In this document: positions 1-7,207 of the stretch, in pieces
Position numbering within the stretch: position 1 is the stretch's first letter
Layout of the letters: each line of letters opens with the position of its first letter
From: CAYLJJ01 sp964384025
Lineage (GTDB): Bacteria > Myxococcota_A > Bradymonadia > UBA7976 > UBA1532
Assembly: GCA_964384025.1 (NCBI GenBank)
Contig: CAYLJJ010000135.1
Location: 1 to 12,601 of the forward strand
Reading direction: 5' to 3'
Length of the DNA stretch: 12,601 bases
The notes under the pieces: generated by a model
Told to the model about the DNA's origin: nothing
Databases searched by the model: none
Seen by the model: only the letters and a program-made list of their open reading frames with translations
Made by a program: the position numbers and the translations under genes

Positions 1-149
1 CAGAGTGATAAATTGGGGAGGGTCTTGGCCCTGTTTACAGAATAGTTTTTAGAAGTCCTGGCCGCGTAGATTACAGCGAGCGCCCGGACTTATTGAGAAG
101 TTACTGATCTTAGGAGTTGAAGCGCCTTCTTTATCGGCACCTTGTCGGG

Positions 150-860
150 TTAATTCATATCGAAGAACGCCCCAACACCAGAGAGTCCATTCCCCAGGGC
201 CGAACAACGATCAGCCACCTCAGAAACTCGCCCAGCGAGATGTTTCCTGAAGAGCCGTCTCCACATCTTCTGCTTTTTGGCTTTGAGCAGCCCAGGCTCG
301 CTCCTCTTCTCCAAGCCTGGGTTAAGGATGATGAGCTTGGGGATGGGATCATGAGCCTCTGGGTCCTCCCAATCAGGAAAACCTCCCGCTACAATCCAGG
401 TCTCGGTGCACTGTTTCGCCAAGAACTTCAATTGACGACCTTCTGAGATTCGGGGCTCCTCCGGCGGCCAAAGTTTGAGATCAAGGCAGCGAGTGAGCGT
501 CTCGATGGGCTCATCGCTGGCCGGGATCTCCAACGCGACGGCGATCTTATCGGCTGCGTCTGTATCCAGGTGAAAGAGCATGAGATCACAGGGTGGCGGA
601 CCCCCTTTAAAGATCGGTGCGGAGAGCCACTCACGATGACGTTGCTCTGGGGGATGACGCTCACACCACCCTAAGACCTGCGCCCAACCTCCACCCTTGC
701 CGCTGGTCTGATCCGGCGTGGGTTGCAGCCTGCGAATTTCGATATCCTGAGGCGCGAAGCGTTCCTTGAGAATCTCCTCAATGATGACGTGATCTGTCGT
801 GCCCTCCGCGATCAGCCCAATGATGATCTTTTCAGCCAAGGGCACCAGGGATTCGGCCAT
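150..860 (-). CDS. TOPRIM-like protein (DUF4276/OLD-nuclease type), partner of the upstream ATPase
   Basis: About 236 residues from the ATG at 860. A hydrophobic strand followed by an acidic motif (IIIGLIAEGTTD, Glu19 and Asp23) and a later strand ending in Asp-Thr-Asp (residues about 99-101, FHLDTD) match the two metal-binding motifs of TOPRIM domains, as in the DUF4276/DUF4435-like small proteins next to AAA_21 ATPases. The C-terminal third is basic (KAKKQKMWRRLFRKH). In known TOPRIM nucleases the Glu and the DxD bind metal for phosphodiester cleavage; activity here is inferred. The first 29 nt overlap the ATPase gene, so the two are almost certainly translationally coupled. The reading frame is open up to 968, but the longer N-terminus would lie deep in the ATPase gene and is unlikely. 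GTG 845 and TTG 839 are alternative starts, and none has a convincing ribosome site. No signal peptide or membrane segment is seen. The exact family is less certain than the coding call. Confidence 0.82.
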   Translation of the reverse strand: MAESLVPLAEKIIIGLIAEGTTDHVIIEEILKERFAPQDIEIRRLQPTPDQTSGKGGGWAQVLGWCERHPPEQRHREWLSAPIFKGGPPPCDLMLFHLDTDAADKIAVALEIPASDEPIETLTRCLDLKLWPPEEPRISEGRQLKFLAKQCTETWIVAGGFPDWEDPEAHDPIPKLIILNPGLEKRSEPGLLKAKKQKMWRRLFRKHLAGRVSEVADRCSALGNGLSGVGAFFDMN

Positions 861-2103
861 CCAGCCACAACTCTGAGAGGCGACGCCCCTGATTTTGCAA
901 AATCCAGGCTTCACGAGTCGTCCCATCAGGAGGCTGGATCCGCTGGAAGGTGGTGTGCCCTTTCTCATCGCGCGAGACCACGAAGAGGCGATGCTCAGGG
1001 TTAAAGAGATCTAAGGCGTCTATGGCGGTGGGGTTGTGGCTGGTGAGGAAAATCTGCTTAGGGAGCCATTCAATCTCCTGGGCCACAGGATCATCGAGGA
1101 CCTCAGCCATCACTTCTACAGCTTTGCGTACCAATCCAGGATTAAGCGTACCATCCACATTGTCCAACGCAAAAATCGGGGGTGTTTCTGGGTGACCCAT
1201 AAGTGCTGCGATGAAAGCGAGGTAGAGTGAGCCTTCGCTGGCATCATAAGGAGAGAGGTACTCTCTTCCTTTACGGAGATATTTATCTCTAATGTAGAGC
1301 ATGTTCTTATCAGTTATGACTTGGCTTGATATGACTTCATGATCAAATGGTCCCACTCTAAAAAGATCTGTCCACCCGGCTCTAAACGGCAAGCGAGCTA
1401 TCTTAGAGTATATTTCCTTTACCGCATTTTTTTTGTCAAATGTATTAGCAAGCCTAATTACGTTTAAGAGGACCTTAGCAAGATTTTCTCCAAACAGACC
1501 AAGCGGCTTAGTTGATAGTATTGGGGAAGCTGTGCCTCTTAAGATCGCTGTTTGCGGAGAAAAAATAGCAAATCTGCCAAGCCCGGTGATCTCTTCTTTG
1601 GTTCTAAAGTCAAGATCGATCCAAGGACTACATGAATCCCAAAAGCTTCTTAATTCCTTAACTGGAATTTTATTGGGAGCTCCGTGAGTCTTCTTATAAA
1701 TCCGCGCTCCTTTTGGATGGAGCCCCATTAATTTTTTACTGCACAAAAACAATCGTTCTGATCTGATTTTTAGTTGGTCGTTGTTATCAGATGAGCTTAT
1801 CGAGAAGTCATATGTGAAATTCTGAGCCCTTATCTCGAAGTTCGCTTTAATTTTGAAACTTTGAGGATATCTCGAATACTTAAAACTTGATTTGTAAAGA
1901 TGTGCTCTTGAGAGCCTCACTCCCCTAGACATTAGAGCATCATAGTCAATGCCACGATATAACATCGCACTAACAAACCCCAAGGCCTCCAATAAATTGG
2001 ATTTTCCTGAACCGTTCGCTCCAATGAACAGATTTAGGCGCCCGAAGTCCAATCCCGCGTCATAAATTGAGCGAAAACGTCGTATGTGCAATTCACGAAA
2101 CAT
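832..2103 (-). CDS. AAA_21/SMC-like ATPase (OLD/PARIS-type ATPase of a two-gene module)
   Basis: 423 residues, cytoplasmic. The N-terminus has the typical 'ELHIRRFRSI' strand of RecF/OLD-like ATPases, which supports the ATG at 2103. The Walker A is GANGSGKS (28-35). An ABC-signature-like segment (YDASEGSLYL, 286-295) precedes a Walker B strand IFALDNVD (310-317), and the switch histidine lies in LTSHNP (354-359). The residue after the Walker B aspartate is Asn rather than the usual Glu. Residues of about 50-285 form the variable insertion expected between Walker A and signature halves; this DNA is strikingly AT-rich compared with both ends of the gene. ATPases of this kind sense or bind a trigger and control an associated TOPRIM nuclease; here the partner is the overlapping downstream gene. 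An anti-phage role is inferred from architecture only. A housekeeping DNA-repair role cannot be excluded. Confidence 0.9.
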   Translation of the reverse strand: MFRELHIRRFRSIYDAGLDFGRLNLFIGANGSGKSNLLEALGFVSAMLYRGIDYDALMSRGVRLSRAHLYKSSFKYSRYPQSFKIKANFEIRAQNFTYDFSISSSDNNDQLKIRSERLFLCSKKLMGLHPKGARIYKKTHGAPNKIPVKELRSFWDSCSPWIDLDFRTKEEITGLGRFAIFSPQTAILRGTASPILSTKPLGLFGENLAKVLLNVIRLANTFDKKNAVKEIYSKIARLPFRAGWTDLFRVGPFDHEVISSQVITDKNMLYIRDKYLRKGREYLSPYDASEGSLYLAFIAALMGHPETPPIFALDNVDGTLNPGLVRKAVEVMAEVLDDPVAQEIEWLPKQIFLTSHNPTAIDALDLFNPEHRLFVVSRDEKGHTTFQRIQPPDGTTREAWILQNQGRRLSELWLDGRIPGALG

Positions 2104-2280
2104 AGACCATGACTAGCACCCAAATCCAAAAAAGGCCAGAGGGACTTTCCGGTGCGGTGCTCGGTGGTCCCGTTCGTTCGGTTTGGGTACCAGCGATGTT
2201 CTACACCGACCGATCTTCAACTCTTCTCAAGTAAGATGCACCAAAACTGCTGAAAGTGGTTGGGCATGTCTGGTAGAGAA

Positions 2281-2304
2281 CCATGAGCAGCAATATGCTC
2301 ACGG
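2281..2304. repeat. imperfect inverted repeat, possible operator
   Basis: Two 9-nt arms (2281-2289 and 2296-2304) pair at 8 of 9 positions around a 6-nt centre; the core is TGAGCA/TGCTCA. It lies between the divergent ATPase and PEGA-protein genes, about 30 nt upstream of a TTGACA box. This would suit a dimeric repressor or activator site for the plus-strand gene, but it could be chance. There is no T-run after it, so a terminator is unlikely. Confidence 0.3.
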
Positions 2305-2332
2305 TGCTCTAAGACCTATCTTAATTTTGTTG

Positions 2333-2360
2333 TTGACATGCAATCTTCCATGTGTCTAGA
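2333..2360 (+). promoter_or_regulatory. candidate sigma70 promoter for the PEGA-protein gene
   Basis: A perfect TTGACA (2333-2338) is followed after 16 nt by TCTAGA (2355-2360), a poor -10 box. Transcription would start near 2367. That conflicts with the ribosome site at 2358-2363 used by the ATG at 2371, and would fit only the later ATG pair at 2389/2392. The promoter call and the start choice therefore depend on each other. Confidence 0.25.
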
Positions 2361-2363
2361 GGA
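2358..2363 (+). promoter_or_regulatory. ribosome binding site supporting the ATG at 2371
   Basis: AGAGGA ends 7 nt before the ATG at 2371, the best Shine-Dalgarno match near any in-frame start of this gene. The open frame extends back to an ATG at 2338, but that start has no such site and would put a hydrophilic extension before the signal peptide. Confidence 0.45.
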
Positions 2364-2370
2364 ACAACAA

Positions 2371-3420
2371 ATGCTTCAAAGAGAAAAGATGATGCGAATA
2401 CCAACCTTTATTTTCTTTTTATCGATCATCTCTGCTCCCCTCTCTCTCTCAGCGCGGCGAGGCTGTACTCCACAACAGACCAAGCTGGCTCGAAAGGCGC
2501 TGAGGGGAGCCGCCCACTATATCAAGCCGATCTCCGGCTCGATCAACCAAGTCTTGGCGCCGGTGTTTCAGGTGGCTGAACCTGCTCTTCAGATCGCGGG
2601 TGTTGCCAGCGCTCAGAGTGGTTTGGGGAGCGCGGTCAGGGAGGTCAACTCTGTTATTGGGGAGATCAAAAAATACACGCATGATACCGACGCGCTGTTG
2701 AAACAGATCCTCCATTTTAGCGGGGGCAGTCAAGAGGCGAGGCAGCTGATCCAGCGTTTAAAGAGCCAGAGCCTCAGCTTTCAAAAGGGGGTTGTCTCCA
2801 AGCTTCGCTCCGCTTGCCGACCCCTTGTGCGTAAGGCGGGCAAGGCTGCCGGCCAGCTGGCCTCAAAAGCGGTGGGTAAAAAGAATCAGGCTGTGGGAAT
2901 CGCCTTAGGAATGCTTGGTACGGCGCTCAGCTCCAACGTCGCTCAACGCGCGGTTGATAAGGCGGCGAAGATGATCAATCGCCGCCTCTCCAGGGTCAGA
3001 AAGACAGGGGTCAATTATCTGGAGTGTATGGCATCTCCAGTCACCAACCATCAGGGTATATCTCAGCAGAAGCTCGCGAGGAGAACTCGTGCTAAGAGAA
3101 ACAGCTCTAAACGCAGCAGTTATGGTCGCTCCCGAGGAAAGAGCCAGAAAAAGAAGCGCGCTCGAAAGAGAAAGAGAAGGAAAAAAAGCAGCAAGCGCGC
3201 TCGGGCAGGTTCATCCAAGATGGGTAAGGTTCTAATAAGGTCGCGCAGCTCTGGAGCAAATGTCCTTGTTGATGGAAAATTTAGGGGACGAACTCCAATG
3301 AGAGCTTTGATGTTAAAGCCTGGAATTCATCGGATCAGAATCTCCAAGAAAGGCAAAGTGTTCACAAAGAAGATTAAGGTGAGCCCAGGAAGAACACAGC
3401 AAATCAAATTTAAGCTCTAA
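2371..3420 (+). CDS. exported, highly basic PEGA-domain protein
   Basis: 349 residues from ATG 2371; ATG 2389 is an alternative that also keeps the signal peptide. The N-terminus has a short basic segment, then a hydrophobic run (IPTFIFFLSIIS) and a likely signal-peptidase site near SLSA. Residues of about 30-230 are largely helical and rich in Ala, Gly, Gln and Ser, with a Gly/Ala zipper-like stretch (GIALGMLGTAL). Residues of about 237-286 are a polybasic linker with 27 Lys/Arg in 50. The C-terminal 64 residues are a PEGA domain (VLIRSRSSGANVLVDG, then GRTPM). PEGA domains are beta-sandwich modules common in surface and envelope proteins. The basic linker could bind peptidoglycan, LPS or nucleic acid outside the cytoplasm; this is inference. 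The stop overlaps the stop of the convergent DUF3754 gene. Function is unknown. Confidence 0.85.
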   Translation: MLQREKMMRIPTFIFFLSIISAPLSLSARRGCTPQQTKLARKALRGAAHYIKPISGSINQVLAPVFQVAEPALQIAGVASAQSGLGSAVREVNSVIGEIKKYTHDTDALLKQILHFSGGSQEARQLIQRLKSQSLSFQKGVVSKLRSACRPLVRKAGKAAGQLASKAVGKKNQAVGIALGMLGTALSSNVAQRAVDKAAKMINRRLSRVRKTGVNYLECMASPVTNHQGISQQKLARRTRAKRNSSKRSSYGRSRGKSQKKKRARKRKRRKKSSKRARAGSSKMGKVLIRSRSSGANVLVDGKFRGRTPMRALMLKPGIHRIRISKKGKVFTKKIKVSPGRTQQIKFKL

Positions 3421-4682
3421 TTATATTGAAAATAGTTATCCCATATGAAATCTAGCCTCTTACAAGCATCATCTAAACTAAGAACTCTGTATGTCGGATC
3501 CTCTCCCTCTCCAACAAAACATAGCCCTAACTCTTTTAATTTCCTAAGAGCATCATCGACCTCAAAGTCGATTAAGGTTCCATACTTCTGTTCAAACCAT
3601 GACTCTACACGATCATCAAGCTCATTCTCTCGATATCCCTGATCTGAAATCAACAGAAAGTAGTAACCCAGCAGTGCCTCCTTACACTCCTCCTCTTCGG
3701 CAGCATCAATGATGTGGTGGAAAACCCCTGCATTGTTATCCAGATTCTTAAAATAGAGGCTGTCGGCCAACTTCTTCATAAACTCAATCTTGCGAGTTCG
3801 ATACTTGACCCATTGCCTAAACAGATAGCCACCAATCACAGAGAGCGCTGATAGGCCCGCCAGCATCTCCCCGACCTTATCACCCAAGTTGATCTCAGCG
3901 CCGCCAAAGAGAGATTGAACAAAGAGCCAGAGCACGCTGATCAGAGCCAAGAGCCCCGCGCCGGTCTTAAGGATAATCCCAACCCCTCCCGCCAGGGCAG
4001 GGCCACCCATCATCAGCTTATCCTTAGGTTTCATACGGGTCTCGATGTTGGGAAAGAGCATCTCCAGATCTGCTTTGGGGATCTCCTTAAAAAGCTTGAT
4101 GAGCATCGCTCCTGGCTCAAACATCAGCTCTTTGCGTTTCATCTTCTGGAAATAGTCTGCGTCTTTGAACTTGAGTAAGAGTACCACCCGTTCATATCCA
4201 GGGACTTCAAGTTCACGCTTAAAAAAGAGAAGGCGCTTCTGGTTGAGCTTGAGTTGCTGCTCTCCGCGAGAGAAGAGGAGCAAGCTATCAAAATCCTCTA
4301 GATCAACGAAAAGCTTGATCTTAAAAATCGACTCTTCCTGCATCGATCTGAGCAGCTCTTTTCTGGGAATCTCCTCAAAATTGGCGTCGTTGAGGACCTC
4401 CTTAAACTGCTCCACCAACTTCAACTCAGCCCTTAGAATCTCCTCCTTTGATAACTCTCTCGTCGTCTTTGTATCTTTATCTGGGTTGAAGCTATAATAA
4501 TTTTCTTTGAGAGACTCTACTTTCCCATGAAACTCAAAGTGATAAAGACTCTCCAGGATCTTGGAGAAAATACGAAAGCTCTCCTGCTCCTCCTTACTGA
4601 AGCAACCCTCTGTGCAGATCAGATCAACGATCTCCGACTTTCTAAAAGGGATAAAGCGTTCACGATCCTCATAGCTGGCCAT
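3417..4682 (-). CDS. DUF3754 (TMEM143-like) membrane protein
   Basis: 421 residues. The central segment (about 165-345) resembles DUF3754, the family that includes the mitochondrial protein TMEM143: the motif KLFKEIPKADLEMLFP (196-211) is the clearest match. It is followed by a Gly-rich hydrophobic region (about 223-260, one long or two short membrane segments) and another hydrophobic helix (about 268-288) ending in RQWVKYRTRK. The N-terminal 190 residues are charged and helical, as is the C-terminus, so most of the protein is probably cytoplasmic with a membrane hairpin in the middle. No catalytic motif is visible and the family has no settled function. It starts 12 nt after the stop of the AgmX-tailed gene, so the two are probably one operon. 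The 3' end overlaps the convergent PEGA-protein gene by 3 nt, leaving no room for a terminator between them. Confidence 0.85.
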   Translation of the reverse strand: MASYEDRERFIPFRKSEIVDLICTEGCFSKEEQESFRIFSKILESLYHFEFHGKVESLKENYYSFNPDKDTKTTRELSKEEILRAELKLVEQFKEVLNDANFEEIPRKELLRSMQEESIFKIKLFVDLEDFDSLLLFSRGEQQLKLNQKRLLFFKRELEVPGYERVVLLLKFKDADYFQKMKRKELMFEPGAMLIKLFKEIPKADLEMLFPNIETRMKPKDKLMMGGPALAGGVGIILKTGAGLLALISVLWLFVQSLFGGAEINLGDKVGEMLAGLSALSVIGGYLFRQWVKYRTRKIEFMKKLADSLYFKNLDNNAGVFHHIIDAAEEEECKEALLGYYFLLISDQGYRENELDDRVESWFEQKYGTLIDFEVDDALRKLKELGLCFVGEGEDPTYRVLSLDDACKRLDFIWDNYFQYN

Positions 4683-4694
4683 AAACTCTCTTGC

Positions 4695-7136
4695 TCACTC
4701 CTCTGTCTTAAAGATCAGGGGGTAGCTGACTTTGGTCAGCGTTCCCGTCTCGGGGAAACGCATCTCGCGGGCTGCTTTGAGGATGCACTCTGTCACCTTG
4801 GGTTCCAAGCTGCTCCCTGCTGCTTCTGCTTTGCTCAGTTCACCTTTGGCTGCGATCTCCAGCTTGAGGCTAAGCTTGCCATGAAGGGCTGGATTGGTCA
4901 TCAAACCCTGTTCATAACAGAAGCGAAAATGGGAGAGCTGTTTGCGAATAACTCTCTGAATCTGCTGTTTGCTGAGGCTGGATCTGGTCGTAGGGGGCTT
5001 GAGGCTGATCTTGGAGGATTGCTTCTCCTCCTTCTCAGGGGAATCAGGGCTCTCCTCCCTCTCAAGAAAATCCGGGTTATCCTTTAGCTCAAGAGGCTTG
5101 GGGATCTGCTCCAGCTTAAGAGGCTTGGGGATCTGCTTCAGCCCAAGAGGTTTCTCCACCTTGGAAGCTTTTGGAGTGGGCATCGCCTTCAGCTTATCCC
5201 GCTGGGCGCAGACTTGGGCTGCTCGATGCGCCACGCACTCCTGCTCCAGCAGCTTCAGCGCACCCTGAAGATCATCAAAACCTTGGAGGACCTCAGCGAA
5301 CTTCAACACCAAGAATCCACGCAGGGCCATAGCGCTACGCTGCTCTGAAGACTCAATGCACTTGATGTTCAGTTGATTCAGACCCTGCATCATCAAGGGG
5401 CTGCGCTGCTCAGGAGGTGCGGAATCCAGGAGTTCAAAAAGCTTGAGGAGATCCAGCGCGGCGATACGCAGACAGCGCCCACCACCGCTTTCATTGGGGA
5501 GCCCCTCGCTCAAGCTCTCAAAGTTCAAGGGAGCCCAAGGTGTCAAGATCCCTCTCTCGCCCCCGATCTTCAGCTCATTGATCAGAGCAGCGCCGCTGAG
5601 ATGAGCCCTCCAACTGAGATCCTTGAGGCCCCTAAAGAGCAAGCCCAGAGCGGGGGGAAGCTTGGTCTTGAGCATCGCACCGTTGACTTGAAGCTTGAAA
5701 GGCTCAGAGAGGCTCGCCTGAAACTCAAAGAGGGGCTCTGGATCAACACCCAGACCCCAAAGGTGAAGCTCATGATCCCCATGAGGGAGGACCCTCTGGA
5801 TCAGCTGCTCTCCCTGCCGGGCGGCTTGCGCCTCGATAAGGGCTTGAAGGATATCTGTTTGACTGCCTTTGGGCAGCTTGAGAGCCACAGCCAACTTGAG
5901 ATGGGGATGAACAGCCACCAAGCTCCAAGCCATAGCCCCCGGAATAGGCAAGCTCCGCCCCTGGCGTACCGCCTCCTGCTTTAACCAGCGTAGGAGCCCC
6001 AGGGGAGCGCGGAAGAGGGTATGCTGAAGACACCAGACTCCACATTCAGAGAAGGAGCGAGTCAGCTCCTGGAGTTCAACTCCAGGTCTCAGCCAAGCGG
6101 GGCTCGGCCCCTTATCCAGGAGCAGCGAGAGATCAAGTTGAGCGCTTCCCCAGGCCAGAGCCTCCTCCTGAGCCTTCACCCCCAGGCTGGGGAGGGTTCG
6201 CTGAAGAGCTTCTTGGAAGAGGGGCGCTGAGGCCGCGTTGAGGCTGCTGACCTGCCGCAGTTGGAACCCCGCTTCTCCTCCTTTGAGAAGGAAGCTGTGA
6301 TCCTCAAAATCTGGCGCGGAGTCGTCCATCACGATGACCGCGCGCAACAGGATAGAGATCATTCGAGCGCTCATCATCGCGCGCATCTCGGGGGAAACAT
6401 GTCTCAGGGCCCACCGCCCTTGAAGTGCTCCGGTGACGAGCCCCATCTGAGAGATCTTATCGCCGCGTAGATGAGCGGCGAGGCTATAATCTCCAGAGAG
6501 TAGAGCCAGGGCGGCGGGGCTTTGAAGCTTGGGGACCTGAGCGCTGGGCAGAACCCAGGGCTCAGCCTTTATAGAGGGGAAGTTCTCTACCAAGATCCGC
6601 AGCCGTCCCTCTTCAGGGATCAGCACCAAGCGATATTCATCTCTCATCGACCAAGCCTTAAGCTCTGGTCGCCCTTTAACAGAGATCGGTTTTGCGCCCC
6701 TCCCCAGGATAGGCACCAAGCGATCGTTCAGCTTGAGCGGCTTTGAGGTAGGGATCAGAGCGACAGAGAGGAACCCTGAGAAGAGTTCTGGATTCATCAG
6801 GGCGTTGAACTGCTCCTCCAGGCTCTGAGAGTTGGGTGCGCCCAGACCGATGAGTAGAGGTCGTTTAAGATCGAGCAGATCCCAAACATCCTTGAGTTTA
6901 AGCTGTTCCAAGAGCTCTTGCGGCTTTGGGATCCCGTCAAGGAGGGGACCAGCCAGCCTCTTTAAGCCGGAGTAGAGCTGCTCTCTCTCATCCAGATGAA
7001 CCACTAGAGTGAGCAGAGGCTCCATCTCCAGGGCCTTGAGTTGCACTTCTAGGGTTGGATCAGCTTGAGGGAGCGGGGCAACTTCCATAGGGGGGAGCGC
7101 GCCAAGGAGGAGCAGAAGGAGAAGGGAACTTGGCAT
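4695..7136 (-). CDS. large exported protein with AgmX/PglI-type C-terminal domain
   Basis: 813 residues from the ATG at 7136. This start has GGAG 8 nt upstream and opens directly into a signal peptide (a run of seven Leu, then GALPP); the frame stays open to an ATG at 7301 but that would overlap the PBP gene. Residues 25-650 are Leu-rich, alternate strand and helix, and match no family I recognise. A Lys/Pro/Glu linker (about 662-715) contains 9-residue repeats such as KPLKLEQIP. The last 95 residues carry the AgmX/PglI C-terminal pattern: HFRFCYEQ, then GKLSLKLEIAAKGELSKAE, then ECILKAAREMRFP and a final strand. This TonB-C-like tail occurs on myxobacterial envelope and gliding-motility proteins; its conserved pair of cysteines is present. 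Periplasmic location is inferred. The next gene, DUF3754, is 12 nt downstream. Confidence 0.88.
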   Translation of the reverse strand: MPSSLLLLLLLGALPPMEVAPLPQADPTLEVQLKALEMEPLLTLVVHLDEREQLYSGLKRLAGPLLDGIPKPQELLEQLKLKDVWDLLDLKRPLLIGLGAPNSQSLEEQFNALMNPELFSGFLSVALIPTSKPLKLNDRLVPILGRGAKPISVKGRPELKAWSMRDEYRLVLIPEEGRLRILVENFPSIKAEPWVLPSAQVPKLQSPAALALLSGDYSLAAHLRGDKISQMGLVTGALQGRWALRHVSPEMRAMMSARMISILLRAVIVMDDSAPDFEDHSFLLKGGEAGFQLRQVSSLNAASAPLFQEALQRTLPSLGVKAQEEALAWGSAQLDLSLLLDKGPSPAWLRPGVELQELTRSFSECGVWCLQHTLFRAPLGLLRWLKQEAVRQGRSLPIPGAMAWSLVAVHPHLKLAVALKLPKGSQTDILQALIEAQAARQGEQLIQRVLPHGDHELHLWGLGVDPEPLFEFQASLSEPFKLQVNGAMLKTKLPPALGLLFRGLKDLSWRAHLSGAALINELKIGGERGILTPWAPLNFESLSEGLPNESGGGRCLRIAALDLLKLFELLDSAPPEQRSPLMMQGLNQLNIKCIESSEQRSAMALRGFLVLKFAEVLQGFDDLQGALKLLEQECVAHRAAQVCAQRDKLKAMPTPKASKVEKPLGLKQIPKPLKLEQIPKPLELKDNPDFLEREESPDSPEKEEKQSSKISLKPPTTRSSLSKQQIQRVIRKQLSHFRFCYEQGLMTNPALHGKLSLKLEIAAKGELSKAEAAGSSLEPKVTECILKAAREMRFPETGTLTKVSYPLIFKTEE
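5037..5150 (-). repeat. 27-bp in-frame tandem repeats in the linker
   Basis: Two nearly identical 27-bp units (5091-5117 and 5118-5144) begin with AAGAGGCTTGGGGATCTGCT on the plus strand. More divergent 27-bp units lie at 5064-5090 and 5037-5063, and a 6-nt partial copy at 5145. They encode the 9-residue series KPLGLKQIP, KPLKLEQIP, KPLELKDNP, DFLEREESP. The period is a multiple of three, so gain or loss keeps the frame and changes only the length of the linker before the AgmX-type domain. Confidence 0.8.
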
Positions 7137-7144
7137 AAAGGAGA

Positions 7145-7148
7145 CTCC
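7145..7148 (-). promoter_or_regulatory. ribosome binding site fixing the start at 7136
   Basis: Read on the minus strand this is GGAG, 8 nt before the ATG at 7136. An in-frame ATG at 7154 also leads into the signal peptide but has AAAGG directly against it, too close to serve as a ribosome site. Confidence 0.6.
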
Positions 7149-7207
7149 GAAGATCATCCTTTGAGAGGATGCCACCTCTCGATCTGTGAAGGAAGACTCC
7201 AGAGTTC

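Noticed and set aside
19..32. AGGG/CCCT hairpin near the left edge followed by T-rich sequence
   Set aside because: Only 4 bp of stem, with the nearest T-run 14 nt away; too weak to call a terminator.
861..968. Longer N-terminus for the TOPRIM-like protein
   Set aside because: It would extend 108 nt further into the ATPase gene with no ribosome site, and the added residues look like out-of-frame translation; the motif-bearing fold begins right after the ATG at 860.
4527..5087. 186-codon plus-strand open frame
   Set aside because: It is antisense to the 5' end of the DUF3754 gene and the 3' end of the AgmX-tailed gene, both well supported by domain matches, and it has no ribosome site or recognisable protein pattern.
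5373..5984. 203-codon plus-strand open frame
   Set aside because: It is fully antisense to the AgmX-tailed gene; its Leu, Gln and Pro content mirrors the Leu/Lys-rich coding strand and no motif is seen.
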